Assembly: GCA_964409165.1 (NCBI GenBank)
Contig: CAYPCH010000109.1
Coordinates: 1 to 12,818 of the forward strand
DNA from: CAYPCH01 sp964409165
GTDB lineage: Bacteria > Bacillota > Clostridia > Acetivibrionales > Acetivibrionaceae
Direction: 5' to 3'
Length of the DNA stretch: 12,818 nt
The stretch's first letter is position 1. The number at the start of each line of letters is the position of its first letter. The position numbers and the translations under genes were made by a program. Positions 1 to 5,706 of the stretch are shown piece by piece. The notes under the pieces were generated by a model that saw nothing but the letters and a program-made list of their open reading frames with translations, had not been told where the DNA came from and did not search any database.

Positions 1-168
1 ATTCTGTTTGTTTTGTAAGTACTTCTATGATAAAATATTCACGGATTCAGGTTATATCTTTGCCCTCAAAGTTGTGTTTAACTGTTTCCCAATGCTCCAT
101 TGCTTTATCTGACAGTTCTTCAAGAGTCATATCTTTAAACAGATCTTCCTTAACATGCAGCGTATCCA

Positions 169-330
169 CTGTACACAAGCAGTTGAATAAATTGCTTTGC
201 ACAGCTCCTTATTGTCATATCAAATTTAGCAATTAATATATGCCAACTAATTGAAAGATTCTATAGTGCCAAGTATTTTTCCTCTAATTAAGGTAAAATC
301 TGTAGGGTCAACTGTGCCGTTTTGGTTAAC
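169..330. repeat. Direct repeat copy 1 (dockerin 3' end plus terminator)
   Basis: About 162 bases aligning with 1558-1718 with, by hand count, 11 substitutions and one single-base gap (roughly 93% identity). It contains the last 27 dockerin codons, the stop codon, the 3' untranslated stretch and part of the terminator hairpin. The outer hairpin arm is degraded here (169-184) relative to copy 2. The borders are abrupt on both sides and no obvious target duplication is seen. Confidence 0.85.
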
Positions 331-354
331 CTTGATAGCTTCGACTGTAGGCAT
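247..354 (-). CDS. 35-residue chimeric ORF: new start fused to a dockerin second repeat
   Basis: This is the reading frame as it now stands: the start codon and ribosome site of the split gene followed by dockerin sequence. Residues 1-8 are MPTVEAIK; residues 9-35 match the last repeat and tail of the esterase dockerin (VNQNGTVDPTDF...ILGTIESFN). Relative to the intact copy it has S to P and Y to F in the recognition segment, plus A to T and R to G nearby. It has one half-dockerin, no signal peptide and no partner domain, so cohesin binding or secretion is not expected. It could be translated from the good ribosome site, but I regard it as an accidental fusion rather than a functional gene. 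Confidence 0.35.
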   Translation of the reverse strand: MPTVEAIKVNQNGTVDPTDFTLIRGKILGTIESFN

Positions 355-474
355 GTTTATGGCCTCCTTCCAATGTATGAATTTATATGGTTATAGCAGG
401 ATTCGTACTATAATCGGGCATAAGAAAAGACCTTGATTGCGTAATGACATGGTAAAGTGTTTGCAAGTATTGTG

Positions 475-503
475 TTGATAAATTAAGCAAAATATCATAT
501 AAT
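475..503 (+). promoter_or_regulatory. Promoter of the dinJ-yafQ toxin-antitoxin operon
   Basis: TTGATA at 475-480 and a perfect TATAAT at 498-503 are separated by 17 bases and lie 24 bases before the antitoxin ATG at 528. AAAGGGG at 514-520 is the ribosome site. The A+T-rich, partly palindromic sequence around the -10 is where a ribbon-helix-helix antitoxin would be expected to bind for autoregulation; that last point is inference from the family. Confidence 0.7.
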
Positions 504-527
504 ATATTTATAGAAAGGGGTGTTAAA

Positions 528-797
528 ATGGCAAAAACTACTAATTTGAACATTCGTGTGGATGAGGATTTGAAACGCAAGGCTGAGGCTGTGTTTTCAG
601 AGCTTGGGCTTAATATGTCCACTGCTATGAATATATTCCTTCGTTATTCTGTCAGATATGGAGGTATTCCATTTGACCTTCGTATAGAAAAGCCTAATGC
701 TGAAACATTATCGGCAATCGAGGATATCAATAGCAACCGCAATATGAGCAAAACCTTCAACAGTGTAAGTGAACTGATGGAGGACTTGAATGCTTAA
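528..797 (+). CDS. dinJ: Antitoxin, RelB/DinJ family
   Basis: 89 residues, the usual size for the family. Known role: the antitoxin of a type II module binds and neutralises the partner RNase and represses the shared promoter through an N-terminal ribbon-helix-helix. Seen: the N-terminal strand NLNIRVDEDLKRKAEAVF followed by helices containing GLNMSTAMNIFLR and the conserved GGIPFDL segment, all hallmarks of RelB/DinJ. The C-terminal part (about 50-89) would be the toxin-wrapping tail. The ATG has a ribosome site (AAAGGGG) 7 bases upstream and a strong promoter. The stop overlaps the start of the toxin gene by 8 bases, so the two are translationally coupled. Nothing suggests decay. Confidence 0.9.
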   Translation: MAKTTNLNIRVDEDLKRKAEAVFSELGLNMSTAMNIFLRYSVRYGGIPFDLRIEKPNAETLSAIEDINSNRNMSKTFNSVSELMEDLNA

Positions 798-1062
798 GAT
801 CCGTTATACAAACAGGTTTAAGAAGGATTATAAACTTATCGTTAAGCGTGGATATGATACAAAGCTACTGGAGGAAGTGATTGGCATTCTTTGTAATGAG
901 CAAAATTTACCTCAGAAGTATTTAGATCATGCTTTAATTGGTGATTATACAGGACATAGGGAATGCCATATCACTCCGGACTGGTTGTTAATTTACAAGA
1001 TAGAACTGGATATTCTAACTTTGTCATTGACCCGAACAGGTACGCACAGTGATTTGTTCTGA
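790..1062 (+). CDS. yafQ: mRNA interferase toxin, YafQ family (RelE superfamily)
   Basis: 90 residues, full length for YafQ. Known role: a ribosome-dependent endoribonuclease that cuts mRNA when freed from its antitoxin. Seen: the residues matching the E. coli YafQ active site are in place, namely His47 (YLDHALIGDY), His60 in RECHITPDW, Asp64 and Trp65, His86 in RTGTHSDLF and the terminal Phe90. LLIYKI is the usual core strand. GGAGG at 779-783, inside the antitoxin gene, serves the ATG at 790. The TGA at 1060-1062 is followed without a gap, and in the same frame, by flagellin-derived sequence, so the cassette sits exactly on the broken edge of a flagellin gene. The toxin should be active; no frameshift or missing catalytic residue is seen. 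Confidence 0.92.
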   Translation: MLKIRYTNRFKKDYKLIVKRGYDTKLLEEVIGILCNEQNLPQKYLDHALIGDYTGHRECHITPDWLLIYKIELDILTLSLTRTGTHSDLF

Positions 1063-1443
1063 TCTCTTAACACCTATCGTCAGTTAACCGCAAACAGTGT
1101 AAACGATAACAAATCTCTTGAAAAATTGTCTTCAGGGTTAAGAATCAACAGAGCGGGTGATGATGTAGCAGGTTTTGCAATCAGTGTAATAAATGATGCA
1201 ATAGAAGCTGTATCTGCACAGAGATCACAACTTGTTGCTTTCCAGAACAGGTTGGATCACACAATCAATAACCTGGGTACATCAGCTGAAAACTTGACTG
1301 CATCCGAGTCACGTATCCGTGATGTAGACATGGCGAAGGAAATGATGGAGTTCACAAAGAACAACATCCTTACCCAGGTAGCTCAGGCTATGCTCGCTCA
1401 AGCCAACCAACAACCATAGGGAGTATTGCAACTCCTCGGATAA
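1063..1443 (+). pseudogene. Flagellin remnant: start and centre deleted, nonsense codon near the end
   Basis: Reading straight on from the yafQ stop gives SLNTYRQLTANSVNDNKSLE, then KLSSGLRINRAGDDVAGFAIS: the flagellin N-terminal D0/D1 segment missing only about its first eight residues including the start. It then jumps in frame to the C-terminal segment (DAIEAVSAQRSQLVAFQNRL ... SRIRDVDMAKEMMEFTKNNIL ... AQAMLAQANQQP). A normal clostridial flagellin is about 270 residues or more; only about 125 remain and the whole central region is absent. After QQP the codon is TAG (1417-1419), followed in frame by GVLQLLG and TAA. The family normally reads QQPQGVLQLLG, so this is a CAG-to-TAG change. A TTG at 1126 could start a 97-residue product, but there is no convincing ribosome site, so I call it a pseudogene. 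Confidence 0.85.
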
Positions 1444-1476
1444 TAAACTCAAACTAAAATGCAAACTCAAACTATC

Positions 1477-1515
1477 AAAGGGACAGAGGATTCATTCCTC
1501 CGTCCCTTTCACTTT
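1477..1515 (+). terminator. Rho-independent terminator of the old flagellin gene
   Basis: The arm AAAGGGACAGAGGA (1477-1490) pairs with TCCTCCGTCCCTTT (1496-1509) across a 5-base loop with a single A-C mismatch, followed by a T-rich stretch (CACTTTTC). It lies 34 bases after the ancestral flagellin stop at 1443 and now probably ends transcription of the toxin-antitoxin operon. Confidence 0.8.
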
Positions 1516-1548
1516 TCATACAATACAAATAATCTAATTAATCTAATT

Positions 1549-1601
1549 AATAAGGAGCTGTACAAAGCAATTAAATAAATTGCTTTGCACAGCTCCTTAT
1601 T
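1549..1601 (-). terminator. 24-bp hairpin terminator of the esterase-dockerin gene
   Basis: Arms 1549-1572 and 1578-1601 form a 24-bp stem with a 5-base loop and one mismatch that becomes a G-U pair in the minus-strand transcript. It starts 34 bases past the minus-strand stop at 1635. The sequence after it on the minus strand is A/T-rich but lacks a clean T-run, so termination may rely on the stem or act in both directions together with the flagellin terminator at 1477-1515. Confidence 0.7.
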
Positions 1602-1718
1602 GTCATATCAGATTTAGCAATTAAGATATGCCAACTAATTGAAAGATTCTATAGTGCCAAGTATTTTCCTTCTAATTAAAGCATAATCTGTGGAGTCAAC
1701 TGTGCCGTTTTGGTTAAC
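1558..1718. repeat. Direct repeat copy 2 (intact dockerin 3' end)
   Basis: The parental copy of the repeat at 169-330. It lies in its normal context: last codons of the dockerin gene, stop, and most of the terminator hairpin. Because this copy has a complete gene on one side and a complete hairpin on the other, it is the likely source and 169-330 the derived copy. Confidence 0.85.
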
Positions 1719-3242
1719 ATCAGCATTTTTAAGGGCATCGCCTGTAAGCAGGGTTATGCCAAGTATATGCCTTTTTAAGATTGAATAATCTGTTGAGTTA
1801 ACTGATCCATCGCCATTCAGGTCACCCAAGGTTCCAACCGGTTGTTCTGTTGTGCCTCCTCCTTCAAATGTAAACCAATCAACGTTTACAGAGTTTGAAA
1901 ATATAAGATACAAGTCATTTACTCCTGTAACACCACTAATATCACAGGTTTGTTCTTGATATGTATCCCAACCGCCTGTAGTTGCTACAGGTAATGTACC
2001 TATAAGGGTACCAGACGGGCTATTTAATCTTAATTCAATATCGGCAGTAAGTTGGTCTGCAACACGTGCCTTAAATGAAGTTGCTCCGCCTCCGAAGTCA
2101 ATACTTTTATATACTACATAATCACCATTGCTAATATATCCTATAGCTTTTCCGTTATCACTATCTACTTCTTGAAGATTTGAAGCATTAATATCGTTAT
2201 ACTCCTCAGCTTCTATTTTTGTAAAAGCTGATCTCTTAACAGGTGTCGGAGTAGGTTGAGGTGGAGTTGTAGGTCCACTGGTTTGTGTATCTTTAAACAA
2301 ATCCGGCAAAATGTTATAAATGTACTGATTAACCCAACCCCACCAATGTGTAGCACCATTAGCTACCATAAAATAGAAGTTTCCTTCTACTGGATCGTTT
2401 GAATATACGAAAGTATCTGTTAATTTTTTCAATTCATCTATCTGAGGTTTCATATTGGGATATGCAATATCGTCACTGCCTGTAGCACAGAACAACTTAT
2501 AGTCATGTGGTGCTGTATAACCATATTTCTTTGGAATGCTTGCCAGATACTCTGCTGTTCTTGCGGCTCCGGAAGTTCCAGCACCCCCAGTTACTGCCCA
2601 ACAGTCACCGCTATACGGCATATAATATTTGATATATTCAAGGCAATTAATATATGTGTACCAGGTACATACCGAACCCATTGAGAATCCGCCAAATGCC
2701 CTGTGATCTCTGGAAGCTTTCATATCCTCAGTGCTTTTTGATTTTAAATAGGTATTATATTTGGTTTCGACCAAAGGAATAATTGTTTTGCTCAATTCCT
2801 CATGGAACGTTGCCACATCATTATTACCTTTGTAAAATGAAGGTGTAACAAATATAGCCGGTTCAATATCTCCCTTTGCAATCATATTGTCAATTATCAC
2901 CTTCAATTCCTTGTTTTGACCGGGTCCACCGAATAATAATGTCTCATCTTCGCCGCCACCATGCATCAGATATACAACGTTATACTTTTTAGAAGTATCC
3001 GACTGGTTATATCCGTTAGGAAGATAGACGTAGAAATTTTTAGTAGCGTTACCCCAAGAGTAACTTAACTTTTCAATAGTACCTTGTTTTGAACTTATGC
3101 TTTTGTACTCATTAGGAAGAGGTTTAAAATTTTTCTCACCTGCTGAAGACACAGATAACCTAACAGTAGCAAAAACACTGAAGACCATGATGCATGAAAG
3201 AATAAAACACAACCTATTTTTAAAACCTTTTCTCCAAAACAT
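1635..3242 (-). CDS. Cellulosomal carbohydrate esterase (CE1, feruloyl-esterase-like) with CBM6 and type I dockerin
   Basis: 535 residues, secreted. A signal peptide covers about 1-34 (basic FWRKGFKNR, hydrophobic 11-27, SSA before Gly35). Residues about 50-318 form an alpha/beta-hydrolase domain like the esterase of clostridial XynZ/XynY, which releases ferulic acid from arabinoxylan. The nucleophile is Ser187 in GGFSMGS, the likely acid is Asp257 or Asp258 in TGSDD, and the likely base is His299 in NGATHWWGW; MHGGG at 93-97 fits the oxyanion loop. A Pro/Thr linker (322-336) leads to a CBM6 xylan-binding module (about 339-460, starting IEAEEYND, ending VDWFTFE). A dockerin follows (473-530): repeats DLNGDGSVNSTDY and DVNQNGTVDSTDY, both with the Ser-Thr pair. 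It should dock to scaffoldin cohesins. GGGAGG lies 7 bases before the ATG. Feruloyl versus acetyl-xylan specificity is not settled by sequence alone. Confidence 0.93.
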   Translation of the reverse strand: MFWRKGFKNRLCFILSCIMVFSVFATVRLSVSSAGEKNFKPLPNEYKSISSKQGTIEKLSYSWGNATKNFYVYLPNGYNQSDTSKKYNVVYLMHGGGEDETLLFGGPGQNKELKVIIDNMIAKGDIEPAIFVTPSFYKGNNDVATFHEELSKTIIPLVETKYNTYLKSKSTEDMKASRDHRAFGGFSMGSVCTWYTYINCLEYIKYYMPYSGDCWAVTGGAGTSGAARTAEYLASIPKKYGYTAPHDYKLFCATGSDDIAYPNMKPQIDELKKLTDTFVYSNDPVEGNFYFMVANGATHWWGWVNQYIYNILPDLFKDTQTSGPTTPPQPTPTPVKRSAFTKIEAEEYNDINASNLQEVDSDNGKAIGYISNGDYVVYKSIDFGGGATSFKARVADQLTADIELRLNSPSGTLIGTLPVATTGGWDTYQEQTCDISGVTGVNDLYLIFSNSVNVDWFTFEGGGTTEQPVGTLGDLNGDGSVNSTDYSILKRHILGITLLTGDALKNADVNQNGTVDSTDYALIRRKILGTIESFN

Positions 3243-3447
3243 TACAAATCCTCCCTTTTAAATAAACTAAATTATTAATACCAAACCCTTATTAGCAAGG
3301 TTCGGTAGAAAATATATTTTTCACTATATTATATTATATAAGTCTCTTAGATTATAAAAAGTAAGTACAACGTAAAGTGTTTGTATTATGCAAAAATTTT
3401 GAGTAGTATATATAATCAGTATACAGCATTTTGTACAAAAATAAAAT
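3243..3447 (-). promoter_or_regulatory. Upstream region of the esterase gene
   Basis: About 205 A+T-rich bases with no ORF. Several TATAAT-like hexamers lie on the minus strand around 3330-3358, but none has a good -35 at 16-18 bases, so I do not assign a housekeeping promoter. The 12-mer CAAACACTTTAC (minus strand, 3383-3372) also occurs at 463-452, upstream of the chimeric dockerin ORF. A shared control element, perhaps for an alternative sigma factor, is possible but unproven. Confidence 0.3.
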
Positions 3448-3478
3448 ACTGAGTCAGGGGACGGTTCTCTGACTCAGT
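3448..3478 (-). terminator. Hairpin with REP-like GGGGACGGTTCTCTGAC core, terminator-like on the minus strand
   Basis: Perfect 10-bp arms ACTGAGTCAG (3448-3457) and CTGACTCAGT (3469-3478) enclose an 11-base loop. On the minus strand the stem is followed by ATTTTATTTTTG, so it can act as an intrinsic terminator for the short ORF and lipoprotein gene upstream. From general knowledge, the loop and stem core resemble a short palindromic repeat (GGGGACGGTTCTC...) that occurs in many copies in clostridial and related genomes; only one copy is in this window. Confidence 0.6.
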
Positions 3479-3550
3479 CTGGCTTAGTCCAAAATGTCTA
3501 AACTATTCCCATTATTAGAAATTGAAACATCAACAGACATATCTGATTTA

Positions 3551-3646
3551 TCAGTTACTATTTTCCAATGAAGTAACAGCAAATTTATTGCGTGCCGGGT
3601 CACTGTTTGATATTGCTCGTTGATTCATGTTCATTTCCATTTCCAT
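3551..3646 (-). CDS. Short ORF of unknown function, possibly frameshifted
   Basis: 31 codons starting MEMEMNMNQRAISN, with a very good ribosome site (AAGGAGG, 7 bases before the ATG at 3646). No family is recognised. Another minus-strand frame stays open from 3624 to the TAA at 3484, encoding 46 residues (INEQYQTVTRHAINLL ... NNGNSLDILD), and stops just before the hairpin at 3448-3478. A single-base shift shortly after MEMEMNM would join the start to that frame and give a product of about 53 residues. Either this is a decayed small gene or the 31-residue form is real. It lies 49 bases downstream of the lipoprotein gene, on the same strand, and may be co-transcribed with it. Confidence 0.35.
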   Translation of the reverse strand: MEMEMNMNQRAISNSDPARNKFAVTSLENSN

Positions 3647-3695
3647 TTTGAGTCCTCCTTTTGTTTTGCAAAAAATTAGTTTTTTCAAAGTGTTG

Positions 3696-4397
3696 TTACT
3701 CAACTCTATATTCTAAAGTATTTGGATCAAATATGTACCTTGCCCTAACCACTGTATCTTCAACTCTTGAGACAATAATTATTATCTCATAATCATCCAT
3801 CGAACTGTACCTGATAATATATTCTCCATTGTCAATTTTATTGCTATTTACACTAATTTTATCTCTAACAATCTCCATACATCTAGCAATTCTAATGTAT
3901 TCGTCCAATCTTATAAATCCCATGTATTCCGTTTTATCATCATACACAAAATCTACTGAAATTGAGTATCTATTATATCCAAGTTCTATCTTTATACTTT
4001 TTATTTCATCATCTAAATCATTAATTATAGCTGTTCCCTTTTCATCAAAGGCTACTTTAAAAGTACCTTCAAATGCTTTAGTGATCTTAGACATCATCCC
4101 AATATATACTTCCGGTTCATTTTGTTCATTTAACCTAATTACTATATCGCACATCTTATCGTCATCAGTAGATTCTATAGGAATTCCTTCTCCATCTTCT
4201 ATAATCTCGGTGTGGTTTTCGCTTATCCACTCACCTAAATAATAACCTATATGTTCAAACTGATTTACTTGTGTACTATGAGAATAAGTTTCAGGTGTCG
4301 GAGTATCCTTAACATCATTATCGTGTTTTATTTTACAGCCTGAGATTAAAACTATTATGCTTACTGAAAAAAGTAACGCTTTAAATATTTTTGACAT
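3696..4397 (-). CDS. Predicted lipoprotein of unknown function
   Basis: 233 residues. The N-terminus (SKIFKALLFSVSIIVLISGC) is a lipoprotein signal peptide: basic start, hydrophobic core and lipobox LISGC with Cys21 as the lipidated residue, so the mature protein is anchored to the outside of the membrane. A Thr/Pro-containing spacer (about 32-42) separates it from a globular part rich in beta-strand and acidic residues, with no motif I recognise and no further membrane segment. GGGAGAG lies about 5 bases before the ATG. It is transcribed divergently from the MoxR/Bat operon, and no functional link is visible beyond adjacency. Confidence 0.8.
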   Translation of the reverse strand: MSKIFKALLFSVSIIVLISGCKIKHDNDVKDTPTPETYSHSTQVNQFEHIGYYLGEWISENHTEIIEDGEGIPIESTDDDKMCDIVIRLNEQNEPEVYIGMMSKITKAFEGTFKVAFDEKGTAIINDLDDEIKSIKIELGYNRYSISVDFVYDDKTEYMGFIRLDEYIRIARCMEIVRDKISVNSNKIDNGEYIIRYSSMDDYEIIIIVSRVEDTVVRARYIFDPNTLEYRVE

Positions 4398-4721
4398 ATA
4401 GACTCTCCCTAAATTATAAAATAGTAATTTTGTTTAATTATACAACGGAAAAAATAATTACATAAGTGCCATTCGTCACCTTTTTATTTTGCAAAATGAC
4501 TTTAGCCGCTTTTTCAGTCCGTTTGCTCAACCTAAAGGTCAAAGGGTTTCTTATTTAGCTCAAAAAAGGCTTGAACAAGGATAAGGTAAACAAAAATCCA
4601 AAAACCTAGACAGAAGAACCATCTTCTTATCTTTTTTAAAATTAACAGATTATTCATAAATACTTCAAATAATTAATTTAAAATAAATAGATGTACCAAT
4701 ATTGACTGGAGGTCGAAAGAT
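4398..4721. other. Divergent spacer between lipoprotein gene and MoxR operon
   Basis: 324 A+T-rich bases with no convincing gene. On the minus strand TATAAT-like hexamers occur upstream of the lipoprotein gene without a good -35. On the plus strand a weak 6-bp hairpin (AGAAGA 4612-4617 / TCTTCT 4622-4627) is followed by TATCTTTTTT, about 80 bases before the moxR start, and could be a weak terminator or attenuator. The stretch at about 4463-4560 has a different texture and may be the remains of a mobile element or old gene, but I cannot identify it. No clear promoter for the operon is seen. Confidence 0.4.
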
Positions 4722-5690
4722 TTGGAGAATGAGATTATTGAAAGGACAGATTTTACTGAGCAAGTAAAGATAATTTTGTCTTTTAAAAAGGAAATAAACA
4801 AGGTTATTATCGGACAGGACTATATGGTGGACAGAATATTGGTGGGTCTTTTGACGGGAGGACACATCCTTTTGGAAGGTATTCCGGGACTTGCAAAGTC
4901 TTTGACTGCAAGCACTGTCGCAAAAGCTGTAGGTGTTGACTTCAAAAGAATTCAGTTTACACCGGATTTATTGCCGGCAGATATTCTTGGTACCGAGATA
5001 TACAACCAGAAGACGGGTGATTTTATAATAAAAAAGGGACCGATTTTCACAAATCTTTTGCTGGCGGACGAGATAAACCGTGCACCTGCAAAAGTACAAT
5101 CCGCGCTACTTGAGGCCATGCAGGAAAAGCAGGTCAGCATAGGAGAAACAACGTATCAGTTGGATAAACCTTTTCTGGTAATTGCAACGCAGAATCCCCT
5201 TGAGCAGCAGGGAACCTACCCGCTTCCTGAAGCGCAGCAGGATCGTTTTATGCTGAAACTCAAAATAAAATATCCATTGAGAGAAGAAGAAAAGGAAATT
5301 GTTGATCGCTTCTCAAAAGAGCAATCAGGGGAATCGGATGTAAAAGAGGTGCTGTCCCGTGCAAATGTTTACGAACTGAGGAAGCTCATTGAAACTGTAT
5401 ACCTTGATGACAACATAAAAGATTATGTGCTGGATATTATATTCAAAACAAGGGAAGAGTCGGTTTATATTGCCTGCGGTGCTTCACCCCGTGCTTCAAT
5501 TAACCTCATAAAAGCAGCAAAATGCAGGGCTTTCATGGAAGGACGTAATTTTGTAATGCCGGATGATGTTAAAGCGATGGTTTATGATGTACTGAGGCAC
5601 AGAATTCTGTTATCATATGAAGCAGAAGCGGAGAATATTACTGCGGAAGACATAATATCTGAAATCCTGGAGAAAGTGGATTTACCATAA
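4722..5690 (+). CDS. MoxR-family AAA+ ATPase
   Basis: 322 residues, typical length. Known role: MoxR ATPases act with vWA-domain partners as chaperone-like machines that mature or remodel client proteins. Seen: Walker A GIPGLAKS (53-60), Walker B LLLADE (112-117) running into the MoxR-typical INRAPAKVQSALLEAMQE, sensor 1 ATQNPLEQQGTYPLPEAQQD around Asn158, and a likely arginine finger Arg175 in DRF. The C-terminal lid contains the usual ASPRASINLIKAAK segment. The start is a TTG at 4722: GGAGGT at 4708-4713 has the right spacing, and the nearest ATG (4729) is out of frame, so TTG is chosen. It is the first gene of the operon, 16 bases before the DUF58 gene. It is cytoplasmic, probably recruited to the membrane by its vWA partners. 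Confidence 0.95.
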   Translation: MENEIIERTDFTEQVKIILSFKKEINKVIIGQDYMVDRILVGLLTGGHILLEGIPGLAKSLTASTVAKAVGVDFKRIQFTPDLLPADILGTEIYNQKTGDFIIKKGPIFTNLLLADEINRAPAKVQSALLEAMQEKQVSIGETTYQLDKPFLVIATQNPLEQQGTYPLPEAQQDRFMLKLKIKYPLREEEKEIVDRFSKEQSGESDVKEVLSRANVYELRKLIETVYLDDNIKDYVLDIIFKTREESVYIACGASPRASINLIKAAKCRAFMEGRNFVMPDDVKAMVYDVLRHRILLSYEAEAENITAEDIISEILEKVDLP

Positions 5691-5706
5691 GAAAAGAGGT
5701 CTAAAA

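Larger units (their letters stand above)
47..354 (-). pseudogene. Small unrecognised gene apparently interrupted by a dockerin-gene tail
   Basis: Seen: on the minus strand an ATG at 354 with a strong ribosome site (AAGGAGG, 8 bases upstream) starts MPTVEAIK. At 331/330 the sequence switches abruptly to a near-copy of the 3' end of the dockerin gene at 1635-3242. At 169 it switches back to an open frame beginning VDTLHVKEDLFKDMTLEE and ending ...NFEGKDIT before TGA at 47. Removing the 161 bases 170-330 joins the two flanks in frame and gives a 48-residue protein. Inference: these are two halves of one small gene (an antitoxin-sized or regulator-sized product) broken by the insertion. I do not recognise the family. 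The alternative is that the two flanks are unrelated fragments brought together by recombination; the in-frame fit would then be a one-in-three coincidence. Confidence 0.4.

Noticed and set aside
27..436. Two short plus-strand ORFs of 69 and 61 codons
   Set aside because: They read antisense through the dockerin-tail repeat and its flanks, where the minus strand carries recognisable coding sequence.
383..622. 79-codon minus-strand ORF overlapping the toxin-antitoxin promoter
   Set aside because: It runs antisense through the dinJ start and promoter, has no recognisable family and no good ribosome site.
3829..4242. 137-codon plus-strand ORF
   Set aside because: It is the complement of the lipoprotein gene, which has a lipobox, a ribosome site and a coherent protein sequence. 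The plus-strand product is merely hydrophobic and serine-rich.
4420..4500. Possible sigma-54 promoter (TGGCAC on the minus strand)
   Set aside because: The -12 TTGC element at the required spacing is missing.
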